A DNA stretch of 41,752 nt from Streptomyces sp. SID9727 (GTDB lineage: Bacteria > Actinomycetota > Actinomycetes > Streptomycetales > Streptomycetaceae), in contig NZ_JAAGNI010000276.1 of NCBI RefSeq assembly GCF_010550605.1, forward strand, positions 1 through 41,752, given 5' to 3'. This document shows positions 32,830 to 39,828 of this stretch, in pieces; within the stretch, counting starts at the first letter, position 1; the number at the start of each line of letters is the position of its first letter. Under the pieces are notes generated by a model, which was not told where the DNA came from, did not search any database, and saw only the letters and a list, made by a program, of their open reading frames with translations. A program made the translations under genes and the position numbers.

Positions 32830-34329
32830 ATTCAGAATGTTCACGCCCCGGAACAGGGCCGACGGGCAGCCGTGGGACACCGCCGCGACCTGGCCCGGCT
32901 GGGCCTTGCCGCAGTTGAAGGCGCCGCCCAGCACGTACGTCTGCGGGCCGCCGACCTTCTCCATCGAGCCCCAGAAGTCCGTCGTCGTCGCCTGGTACGC
33001 GACATCGCGCAGCTGCCCGGCCAGGCGGCCGTTCTCGATGCGGAAGAACCGCTGCCCGGTGAACTGGAAGTTGTACCGCTGCATGTCGATGGACCACGAC
33101 CGGTCCCCGACCACGTAGATCCCGCGCTCCACCCCGCCGATCAGGTCCTCCGTGGAGAGCCCGCCCGGGTCGGGCCGCAACGACACGTTCGCCATGCGCT
33201 GCACGGGGACGTGGCCGGGGGAGTCCGCGTAGGCGCAGCCGTTGGACCGGCCGAGACCCGTGAGCCTCGCGATCCGGCGGTCCGTCTGGTAGCCCACCAG
33301 CGTCCCGTCCTTCACCAGGTCCCAGGACTGCGCCTTGACGCCCTCGTCGTCGTAGCCGATCGTCGCGAGCCCGTGCTCGGCGGTGCGGTCGCCCGTCACG
33401 TTCATCACGGGCGAGCCGTACGCCAGCTTCCCCAGCTGGTCGAACGTCGCGAACGACGTCCCCGCGTAGGCCGCCTCGTAACCCAGCGCCCGGTCCAGCT
33501 CCGTGGCGTGTCCGATCGACTCGTGGATCGTCAGCCACAGGTTGGACGGGTCCACGACCAGGTCGTACGTCCCCGCCTCCACGCTCGGCGCCCGCATCTT
33601 CTCGGCCAGCAGCCCCGGGATGCGCTCCAGTTCGCCGGCCCAGTCCCAGCCGGTCCCGGTCAGGTACTCCCAGCCGCGCCCCACCGGCGGCGCGATGGTG
33701 CGCATCGAGTCGAACTCGCCGGTCGCGGAGTCCACCGCCACGGCCGTGAACTCCGGATGCACCCGGACCCGCTGCTGTGTGGTGACCGTGCCCGCCGTGT
33801 CCGCGTAGAACTTGTTCTCGTGCACGGCCATCAGTGAGGCGTCCACATGCGCCACGCCCTCGGCCGCCAGCAGCCTCGCACTCCACTCGGCGAGCAGCCC
33901 GGCCTTCTCCCCGGCGGGTACGTCGAAGGGGTCGACCTCGTACGCCGAGACCCAGGTGCGCTCCCCGTGCGAGGGCTCGTCCGCCAGCTCCACCCTCTCG
34001 TCCGAGCCCGCCGCCGCGATCACCTTCGCCGACAGCTTGGCCATCGCGACGGCCTGCGAGGCCACCCGGGCCGCCGCGTCCATCGTCAGGTCGACGCCCG
34101 AGGCGAACCCCCAGGCCCCGCCGTGCACGACCCGGACCGCGTACCCGAGGTCGGTGGTGTCGGAACCCCCGGCGGGCCGGGCGTCCCGCAGCCGCCAGGT
34201 GGCACTGCGCACCCGCTCGAACCGGAAGTCGGCGTGCGCCGCCCCGAGCGCCCGCGCCCGGGCGAGCGCCGCGTCGGCGAGGGCCCGTAGCGGAAGCGCC
34301 AGGAACGACTGATCTACCTCATGGGGCAC
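32806..34329 (-). CDS. tldD: TldD-family metallopeptidase
   Basis: A 507-residue protein starting at GTG 34327-34329 (MPHEVDQSFLALPLRALADA), with AAGGAG about 10 bases upstream. The zinc motif HESIGHATE (HExxxH, about residues 268-273) is intact. Conserved GWSEF-type elements are replaced by the family's DHGAWGFAS-like stretch (HGGAWGFASG, about 70-79), which is normal in this branch. It forms the catalytic half of the TldD-TldE peptidase. The C-terminus ends ILNTTQEAGR. Confidence 0.93.
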   Translation of the reverse strand: MPHEVDQSFLALPLRALADAALARARALGAAHADFRFERVRSATWRLRDARPAGGSDTTDLGYAVRVVHGGAWGFASGVDLTMDAAARVASQAVAMAKLSAKVIAAAGSDERVELADEPSHGERTWVSAYEVDPFDVPAGEKAGLLAEWSARLLAAEGVAHVDASLMAVHENKFYADTAGTVTTQQRVRVHPEFTAVAVDSATGEFDSMRTIAPPVGRGWEYLTGTGWDWAGELERIPGLLAEKMRAPSVEAGTYDLVVDPSNLWLTIHESIGHATELDRALGYEAAYAGTSFATFDQLGKLAYGSPVMNVTGDRTAEHGLATIGYDDEGVKAQSWDLVKDGTLVGYQTDRRIARLTGLGRSNGCAYADSPGHVPVQRMANVSLRPDPGGLSTEDLIGGVERGIYVVGDRSWSIDMQRYNFQFTGQRFFRIENGRLAGQLRDVAYQATTTDFWGSMEKVGGPQTYVLGGAFNCGKAQPGQVAAVSHGCPSALFRGVNILNTTQEAGR

Positions 34330-34504
34330 GGGGCGGCCTCTCCTTCGCGGTCACATACCCTCGGATCGTTTACGAGGCAGTGAAGCACGGCCCGCGGCCC
34401 CGGCGCGGAGGAATTGTCCCGGCACGACCCGGGCCCCGGACTGTAGGAACCCGACAGTGCCCGGCCGGAGGCGCTGTCAGGGGCCGATTCTCCGCCGCGC
34501 GGAC

Positions 34505-34529
34505 GGTACCGATAGGTTTCCGAGGTACC
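34505..34529. promoter_or_regulatory. Paired GGTACC sites in the fabG promoter region
   Basis: GGTACC occurs at 34505-34510 and 34524-34529, flanking GATAGGTTT, a plausible -10 (TAGGTT). The spacing is 19 bases. This could be an operator pair around the fabG promoter or chance. The rest of the 225-base gap to tldD shows only a probable tldD promoter region. Confidence 0.3.
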
Positions 34530-34554
34530 AGACCGCTAACGAAAGGGTGATCCG

Positions 34555-35274
34555 TTGAGCCGCTCGGTTCTCGTCACCGGAGGAAACCGGGGCATCGGCC
34601 TCGCCATCGCCCGCGCTTTCGCCGACAACGGTGACAAGGTCGCGATCACCTATCGTTCCGGCGAGCCGCCCGCCGAGCTCATCGAAGCCGGTGTCCTCGC
34701 GGTCCGCTGCGACATCACGGACCCGGAGCAGGTCGAGCAGGGCTACAAGGAGATCGAGGAGAAGCACGGCAACGTGGAGGTGCTGGTCGCCAACGCCGGC
34801 ATCACCAAGGACCAGTTGCTGATGCGGATGTCCGAGGAGGACTTCACGTCCGTACTCGACACCAACCTCACCGGCACCTTCCGGGTCGTCAAGCGCGCCA
34901 ACCGCGGCATGCTGCGCGCCAAGAAGGGCCGCGTCGTCCTGATCTCCTCCGTCGTCGGCCTCCTCGGCTCGGCGGGCCAGGCCAACTACGCCGCCTCCAA
35001 GGCCGGTCTGGTCGGATTCGCCCGGTCCCTGGCGCGCGAGCTGGGTTCGCGGAACATCACCTTCAACGTCGTCGCGCCCGGCTTCGTCGACACCGACATG
35101 ACGCAGGTGCTCACCGAGGAGCAGCGCAAGGGCATCGTGGCCCAGGTGCCGCTCGCGCGTTACGCGCAGCCCGAGGAGATCGCCGCCGCGGTGCGCTTCC
35201 TCGCCTCCGACGACGCGTCGTACATCACTGGAGCCGTCATCCCCGTTGACGGCGGATTGGGCATGGGTCACTGA
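34555..35274 (+). CDS. fabG: 3-oxoacyl-ACP reductase FabG
   Basis: A 239-residue SDR starting at TTG 34555, with GAAAGGGTG upstream. The cofactor motif is TGGNRGIG (8-15), the triad is Ser132, Tyr145 and Lys149 (YAASK), and the C-terminus is PVDGGLGMGH. It reduces 3-oxoacyl-ACP in the fatty-acid cycle. The enoyl-ACP reductase gene follows after 5 bases, the MabA-InhA arrangement of mycobacteria. The rare TTG start may hold its translation low. Confidence 0.95.
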   Translation: MSRSVLVTGGNRGIGLAIARAFADNGDKVAITYRSGEPPAELIEAGVLAVRCDITDPEQVEQGYKEIEEKHGNVEVLVANAGITKDQLLMRMSEEDFTSVLDTNLTGTFRVVKRANRGMLRAKKGRVVLISSVVGLLGSAGQANYAASKAGLVGFARSLARELGSRNITFNVVAPGFVDTDMTQVLTEEQRKGIVAQVPLARYAQPEEIAAAVRFLASDDASYITGAVIPVDGGLGMGH

Positions 35275-35279
35275 TCACC

Positions 35280-36047
35280 ATGAGCGGAATTCTCGACGGC
35301 AAGCGCATCCTCATCACCGGGGTGCTGATGGAGTCGTCCATCGCGTTCCACGCAGCCAAGGTGGCCCAGGAGCAGGGCGCGGAGGTCATCCTGACCGCCT
35401 TCCCGCGGCCGACCCTGACCGAGCGCATCGCCAAGAAGCTCCCCAAGCCCGCCAAGGTCATCGAGCTCGACGTGACCGACCAGGAGCACCTGGACCGCCT
35501 CGCCGGACTGGTCCGCGACGAGCTGGGCTCGCTGGACGGTGTGGTGCACTCCATCGGCTTCGCGCCGCAGGACGCGCTTGGCGGCAACTTCCTCAACACC
35601 CCGTTCGAGTCGGTCTCCACGGCGATGCACGTCTCGGCGTTCTCGCTGAAGTCGCTCGCCATGGCGTGCAAGCCGCTGATGAGCGAGGGCGGCTCGATCG
35701 TCGGCCTCACCTTCGACGCGCAGTTCGCCTGGCCGCAGTACGACTGGATGGGCCCGGCCAAGGCCGCCCTGGAGGCCACCTCCCGCTACCTGGCCCGCGA
35801 CTTGGGCCCGGACGGCATCCGCTGCAACCTGATCTCGGCCGGGCCGCTCGGCTCCATGGCCGCGAAGTCCATCCCGGGCTTCGACGGGCTCGCCGACGTG
35901 TGGAACACCCGCGCGCCGCTGGCCTGGGACATGAAGGACCCGGAGCCGGCCGGTCGCGGCATCGTCGCGCTGCTGTCCGACTTCTTCCCGAGGACCACCG
36001 GCGAGATCATCCACGTCGACAGCGGCGTGCACATGATGGGCGCCTGA
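35280..36047 (+). CDS. inhA: Enoyl-ACP reductase, InhA/FabI type
   Basis: A 255-residue divergent SDR starting MSGILDGKRILITGVLMESS. It has the FabI/InhA glycine pattern ITGVLMESSIAF, the NAD-pocket DVTDQEH and VVHSIGFAP, and the catalytic Tyr154-x6-Lys161 (YDWMGPAK), equal in spacing to InhA Tyr158/Lys165. It reduces trans-2-enoyl-ACP in the last step of each elongation cycle and is the isoniazid/triclosan-type target. It is translated after fabG from one message, ended by the hairpin at 36068-36113. Confidence 0.95.
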   Translation: MSGILDGKRILITGVLMESSIAFHAAKVAQEQGAEVILTAFPRPTLTERIAKKLPKPAKVIELDVTDQEHLDRLAGLVRDELGSLDGVVHSIGFAPQDALGGNFLNTPFESVSTAMHVSAFSLKSLAMACKPLMSEGGSIVGLTFDAQFAWPQYDWMGPAKAALEATSRYLARDLGPDGIRCNLISAGPLGSMAAKSIPGFDGLADVWNTRAPLAWDMKDPEPAGRGIVALLSDFFPRTTGEIIHVDSGVHMMGA

Positions 36048-36067
36048 CCCCTCGGGCCCGTACGTTC

Positions 36068-36113
36068 CGACCGCGCACCGTCCCCGGCGTCCTCCGGAGG
36101 CGGTGCGCGGTCG
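36068..36113 (+). terminator. Hairpin terminator after fabG-inhA
   Basis: A 13-bp perfect stem (36068-36080 with 36101-36113; arm CGACCGCGCACCG) with a 20-base loop is followed by TTTCCCC. It lies 21 bases past the inhA stop. Confidence 0.85.
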
Positions 36114-36220
36114 TTTCCCCGCTGCGCACGCCCTTGCCCCGCTCAGGTCGAAAAGCCGGACGATCCACCGCAGAATGTGGAGGAACCGGACTTCCGGCCA
36201 GGCGTGGGGAGGAGATCGCT

Positions 36221-36601
36221 GTGCGTCGCACACCTCACCGAACCCGGTCCTTGCTGGCCTCCGGCGCGGTCGTCGCCGCGCTGCTCGTCCCGGTCGGCCT
36301 GTACGCCGCCGGGCACGTCGGAGCCGCCGGGGCGGCCGCACCGCCCGCGCCCAGCCCCGAACCGGCCGGCTCCGAGTGCCGTACGTCCGTCGAGGGCTCC
36401 CGGGTCGTCGCCCACTGCCACAACCCGTACCCCTCGGCCGACCGCGTCCAGCTGCACACCGAGTGCGCCCGCTGGTGGGACGTGGACGCGGACTCCGCGC
36501 CGCTCACCGTCGCACCGGGCCGGACGGTGCGCCTGGCCGACCGCTGCTGGAAGGAAGTCGCCTCCGCCTGGGTCACCCACAGCACGGCGCCCAGAGCCTA
36601 G
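36221..36601 (+). CDS. Secreted small four-cysteine hypothetical protein
   Basis: A 126-residue protein from GTG 36221 with GAGGAG upstream. The signal peptide is RRTPHRTR followed by SLLASGAVVAALLVPVGLYA (about 10-29); an AGHVGAAGAAA stretch offers a cleavage site. The mature part has four cysteines (SECRT, AHCHNP, TECARW, DRCWKE), probably two disulphides, and a beta-rich pattern. A longer antisense-frame extension into inhA was rejected. The role is unknown; it is likely an extracellular protein. Confidence 0.75.
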   Translation: MRRTPHRTRSLLASGAVVAALLVPVGLYAAGHVGAAGAAAPPAPSPEPAGSECRTSVEGSRVVAHCHNPYPSADRVQLHTECARWWDVDADSAPLTVAPGRTVRLADRCWKEVASAWVTHSTAPRA

Positions 36602-36610
36602 AGACCAGGG

Positions 36611-37285
36611 CTAGACCCGGTCCGCCAGGCAGTTGAACGCGTGGCTCGCGGCCTCCGTCGCCGCCGTCTCCGCGTCGCCCGCCCGGACCGCCTCGACCAG
36701 GCGGCTGTGGTCCATGTGGTTCTCCGGCCGCAGCTCCTGGCCGACGTCGCCGCGCAGATAGTCCCGCAGCAGGTCGCCCAGGTCCGCGTAGAGCCCCGTC
36801 AGCACGTCGTTGTGGGAAGCGGCCACCACGGCCAGGTGCAGCGTCGCGTCGGCGGCCACGAACGCCTCGGCGTCACCGGCCGCCCAGGTCTCCTCGCGCC
36901 GCCGCATCAGCGCGTCCAGCTGCTTCAGGTCCCGGTCGGTGCGCCGGACCGCGGCGAGGCGCGCCGCCGAGGACTCCAGGGTCGACCGGAGCTCGGCGAT
37001 GTGGCGTGGGTCCGCCGCGGCGAACCGGCGGTGCATCACCCCGGCCAGCTCGCTGGTGGCGACCACATAGGTGCCCGAGCCCTGCCGGATGTCCAGCAGT
37101 CCGTTGTGCGCGAGCGCCCGGACCGCCTCCCGGACCGTGTTGCGGGCCACCCCCAGCTGCTCGACCAGCTCGGGTTCGGTCGGGATGCGGGAGCCCACCG
37201 GCCACTCGCCCGTGGTGATCTGGTTCCTCAGCTGGGCAATCACCTGGTCGGCGAGAGCCGAACGCCTCGGGGACGTCAGCGCCAT
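36611..37285 (-). CDS. FadR-type GntR-family transcription regulator
   Basis: A 224-residue regulator starting MALTSPRRSALADQ (ATG 37283-37285, GAGGA upstream). The winged-helix domain (about 10-75) has the GntR pattern VGSRIPTEPELVEQLGVARN and REAVRALAHNGLLDIRQGSG. The C-terminal FCD domain (about 90-215) carries the conserved Asp/His metal or ligand residues (D-x3-H in ADATLHLAV, and later HMDHSRL, ASHAF). It is divergent from the MFS transporter, with a palindromic site over the transporter's -10, so it probably represses that gene and itself. Confidence 0.9.
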   Translation of the reverse strand: MALTSPRRSALADQVIAQLRNQITTGEWPVGSRIPTEPELVEQLGVARNTVREAVRALAHNGLLDIRQGSGTYVVATSELAGVMHRRFAAADPRHIAELRSTLESSAARLAAVRRTDRDLKQLDALMRRREETWAAGDAEAFVAADATLHLAVVAASHNDVLTGLYADLGDLLRDYLRGDVGQELRPENHMDHSRLVEAVRAGDAETAATEAASHAFNCLADRV

Positions 37286-37359
37286 GGTGCTCCTCGGTCG
37301 CAACTGCTCATGAGCCCCGATCCTCTCAGGGTCCGGTGGGCGGACGGAATGGACAACCA

Positions 37360-37386
37360 ATCATCCCATGATTCTATGATGGCCTC
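37360..37386 (+). promoter_or_regulatory. Operator overlapping a leaderless promoter of the MFS gene
   Basis: ATCAT-CCC-ATGAT (37360-37372) is a perfect palindrome and a further ATGAT follows at 37376-37380. The -10 TATGAT (37375-37380) ends 6 bases before the ATG, so the transcript is probably leaderless. TGGACA (37350-37355) is a possible -35. The divergent GntR regulator is the likely ligand. Confidence 0.6.
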
Positions 37387-38673
37387 ATGCGTGACGAAGA
37401 GACGACTCCCCAGACCGCGACCGGGACCCTGAGCCCCGGCGCCCCGGCAGCCACCCGAGCCGACGCCGCCGCACCGCGGTCCGGCCCCGCGCCGTGGACG
37501 CTGCGCCTGGTCGCCATCGGGCTCGTCCTCACCGCGCTCAACCTCCGCCCCGCCATCACGAGCCTCGGCGCCCTCCTCGAAGAGGTCCGGGACGGGCTGC
37601 ACATGAGCGGCAGCGTCGCGGGGGTACTCACCTCCGTGCCCCCGCTCTGCTTCGCGGTCTTCGGCGTCATGGCACCGCGCCTCGCCCGCCGCTTCGGCCC
37701 CGGTGCGGTGGTCTGCGCGGGCATGGTCGCGATCACGGCGGGCCTGGTGATCCGGCCCCTGGTCGGCGGCACGGCCGGCTTCCTGGCCGCCAGCGCCCTG
37801 GCCCTCATGGGCATCGCCGTCAGCAACGTCCTGATGCCGGTGATCGTCAAGCGCTGGTTCCCCGACCGTGTCGGCTCCATGACCGGCCTCTACTCCATGG
37901 CCCTGGCCCTCGGCACCTCGCTCGCCGCCGCCGTGACCGTGCCCCTGACCGACGCGATGGGCGGCAGCTGGGAGGCCGGCCTGGGCATCTGGGCCGTCCT
38001 GGCCGCCGCCGCGATCCTGCCCTGGCTCCCGCTCGTCCGGAGCCGGGCCACCGCGCACGAGCCCTCCGCCGCCGCGCAGCCGCAGGCCCCGGAGATCCGG
38101 ATCACCCGCAGCCGGACCGCCTGGGCCCTCGCCTGCTTCTTCGGCCTCCAGGCCACCGCCGCGTACATCACCATGGGCTGGATGCCGCAGATCTTCCGGG
38201 ACGCCGGGGTCTCCGCCGGTACCGCCGGCGTCCTGCTCGCGGTCACCATGGCCATGGGCGTCCCGCTCGCCTTCGTCATCCCGCGCGTCGCCGCCCGGAT
38301 GCGCACCCAGGGCCCGATCGTCGTCTTCCTCGGCGCCTGCGGCCTGACCGGCTACGCGGGCCTCTACCTGGCCCCCTCCGGCGGCGCCTGGGCCTGGGCG
38401 CTGCTGCTGGGCATCTCGAACTGCGCGTTCCCGCTCGCCCTCACGATGATCGGCATGCGGGCCCGCAGCGGTGCCGGAGTGGTCCGGCTGTCCGCGTTCG
38501 CCCAGTCCACCGGCTACCTGATCTCCATCCCCGGGCCGCTCCTGGTCGGCGTGCTCTACCAGCACAGCGGCGGCTGGGGGGTGCCGATCGCGCTGATGGC
38601 CGCCCTGATGGTGCCGCAGATGGCCATGGGCGTCCTGGCCGGCCGGGACCGGACGATCGAGGACGAATCCTGA
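37387..38673 (+). CDS. CynX/NimT-family MFS transporter
   Basis: A 428-residue transporter with about 12 helices. The N-terminal 35 residues are polar. The family patterns LVLTALNLRPAITSLGALLE (about 45-64), SGSVAGVLTSVPPLCFAVFG and NVLMPVIVKRWFPDRVGSMT (about 140-159) are clear. E. coli CynX and the NimT nitroimidazole transporter belong here, and substrates are mostly unknown. The divergent regulator suggests inducible export or uptake. The 39-residue membrane protein downstream starts 17 bases after its stop. Confidence 0.93.
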   Translation: MRDEETTPQTATGTLSPGAPAATRADAAAPRSGPAPWTLRLVAIGLVLTALNLRPAITSLGALLEEVRDGLHMSGSVAGVLTSVPPLCFAVFGVMAPRLARRFGPGAVVCAGMVAITAGLVIRPLVGGTAGFLAASALALMGIAVSNVLMPVIVKRWFPDRVGSMTGLYSMALALGTSLAAAVTVPLTDAMGGSWEAGLGIWAVLAAAAILPWLPLVRSRATAHEPSAAAQPQAPEIRITRSRTAWALACFFGLQATAAYITMGWMPQIFRDAGVSAGTAGVLLAVTMAMGVPLAFVIPRVAARMRTQGPIVVFLGACGLTGYAGLYLAPSGGAWAWALLLGISNCAFPLALTMIGMRARSGAGVVRLSAFAQSTGYLISIPGPLLVGVLYQHSGGWGVPIALMAALMVPQMAMGVLAGRDRTIEDES

Positions 38674-38690
38674 GATGCGAGACTGGGACC

Positions 38691-38810
38691 ATGTCACCTG
38701 TGCTCGATCCGAACCCCCAGAACGGTCAGAAGAAGCTGCTCCTCGTCTTCGGGGCCATGCTGCTGATCACGGTCGTCGTCGGCGTCATCGCCGCCATCGC
38801 GTCCCCGTGA
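38691..38810 (+). CDS. 39-residue transporter-associated membrane protein (SGM_5486 type)
   Basis: A complete small ORF from ATG 38691: a polar N-terminus MSPVLDPNPQNGQKK and then one transmembrane helix (LLLVFGAMLLITVVVGVIAA). It is shorter than most gene finders accept, but conserved small proteins of this form occur directly after CynX/NimT transporters in Streptomyces; I recall the family name SGM_5486 transporter-associated protein. It is probably translated from the transporter message. Function unknown, possibly a transporter subunit. Confidence 0.82.
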   Translation: MSPVLDPNPQNGQKKLLLVFGAMLLITVVVGVIAAIASP

Positions 38811-38831
38811 CGCCCCGGCCCCGGCAGGGGT

Positions 38832-38858
38832 GGTGCTAGCACCCCCATCCCCTAGGGG
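38832..38858. promoter_or_regulatory. Two adjacent palindromes upstream of the 66-residue membrane gene
   Basis: GGTGCTAGCACC (38832-38843) and CCCCTAGGGG (38849-38858) are perfect palindromes 5 bases apart, about 100 bases before the gene. They may be regulator sites, or the second could be a short transcript-end hairpin. Confidence 0.45.
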
Positions 38859-38917
38859 GCCAGGGTCAGGGTGAAGTGGGTGGGTCACCGGATGGGAGCG
38901 ACGCCCTCGCCTCCGTA

Positions 38918-38936
38918 GGTTCTGAGTACCAGAACC
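38918..38936. promoter_or_regulatory. GGTTCTG-N5-CAGAACC inverted repeat
   Basis: GGTTCTG (38918-38924) and CAGAACC (38930-38936) form a perfect 7-5-7 repeat, 20 bases before the ATG at 38957. It overlaps a possible -10 (TAGGTT, 38916-38921), so a repressor or a dimeric activator is plausible. Confidence 0.55.
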
Positions 38937-38956
38937 GACCACCCACGGAGGCGGAC

Positions 38957-39157
38957 ATGCCGGCCCGTACGCACACCACCCGTCCGGAGCCGAGCGGCGT
39001 CGGCGTGCGGCTGCCGTGGTGGGCGGTCGCGCTGCCCGCCGCCGCCTTCGCCGCGCTCCTGCTGCTGGTCGCCGGACCGGGCCAGGCGCAGGCCGCCACC
39101 GGCGAATCGGCGGCCGGCCAGTTGCTGCGGCACCTGGTGGAGCTGCTGACCCGCTGA
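38957..39157 (+). CDS. 66-residue single-helix membrane protein
   Basis: Starts MPARTHTTRPEPSGVGVRLP (ATG 38957, GGAGG upstream). It has about 20 basic/polar residues, one hydrophobic helix (WWAVALPAAAFAALLLLVAG, about 21-40), and then a short Gln/Ala linker and an amphipathic C-terminal helix (AAGQLLRHLVELLTR). The upstream frame extends earlier but without protein character. It sits behind a strongly palindromic control region, which suggests a regulated envelope-stress or signalling peptide. Unrecognised family. Confidence 0.75.
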   Translation: MPARTHTTRPEPSGVGVRLPWWAVALPAAAFAALLLLVAGPGQAQAATGESAAGQLLRHLVELLTR

Positions 39158-39229
39158 CCTCCGCGCCCGGGGGCACGAAGCCTCCAACACCCTGCGCCAG
39201 CTGGCGCGTTTCATGCGAAGCTGAAGTGT

Positions 39230-39748
39230 ATGAGCGCCGATACACCTCGCAGGATCGTCCTTCTCAGGCATGCCAAGGCGGAATGGTCGCAGGAGTCCGA
39301 CCACGAGCGGCCGCTGGCCGAGCGCGGCCGCATGGAGGCCCCCATGGTCGGCCGCAGGCTGGCCGATTCCGGGATCGTCTTCGACCTGGCCCTCTGCTCG
39401 ACCGCCGTCAGAACGCGTGAGACGTGGAAACTGGCCGTGCACGAGATGCCCGAGCGCCCGAGGACCGTGTACGAGGAGCGGCTCTACGAGGCATCGCTCG
39501 GCGAGCTGATCGCCCTGGTGAACGAGACCCCGGACGACGTCGCCGACCTGCTGGTCATCGGCCACAACCCCGGCATGCACGCGCTCGCCGACGCCCTCTC
39601 CGGAAGCGGCGAGGGCGATGCGCTCTCCCGGATGGCGCGCGGCGGCTTCCCGACCGCCGCCTTCGCCGTGGTCGGGTTCACCGGCCCCTGGAAGACCGTC
39701 GAGCACGGCGTCGGCCGGCTCGCCGAGTACTGGACCCCCAACGACTGA
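39230..39748 (+). CDS. SixA-type histidine phosphatase family protein
   Basis: A 172-residue protein starting MSADTPRRIVLLRHAKAEWS. The RHAK phosphatase signature (13-16) starts the fold; a second His is in VIGHNPGMH (about 105-113), and Arg/Glu residues in CSTAVRTRETW complete the site. SixA-like members remove phosphate from histidine-phosphotransfer proteins; others act on small phosphates. It is a single gene ended by a long hairpin shared with convergent serB. The substrate is not known. Confidence 0.9.
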   Translation: MSADTPRRIVLLRHAKAEWSQESDHERPLAERGRMEAPMVGRRLADSGIVFDLALCSTAVRTRETWKLAVHEMPERPRTVYEERLYEASLGELIALVNETPDDVADLLVIGHNPGMHALADALSGSGEGDALSRMARGGFPTAAFAVVGFTGPWKTVEHGVGRLAEYWTPND

Positions 39749-39762
39749 CCCGCCGCCCGCAG

Positions 39763-39810
39763 GGGAAGGGCCCCGGCACACACCGTGAGGTGCGCGCCGG
39801 GGCCCTTCCC
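39763..39810. terminator. Bidirectional hairpin between sixA-type gene and serB
   Basis: GGGAAGGGCCCCGGC (39763-39777) pairs perfectly with 39796-39810 over an 18-base loop, giving 15 pairs, between convergent stops. Confidence 0.88.
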
Positions 39811-39828
39811 GTACAGGAGCGGCGCGAC

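Noticed and set aside
38922..38929. MacR-type site (TGAGTAC half-site)
   Set aside because: Only one half of the recalled palindrome is present; the real symmetry is GGTTCTG-N5-CAGAACC.
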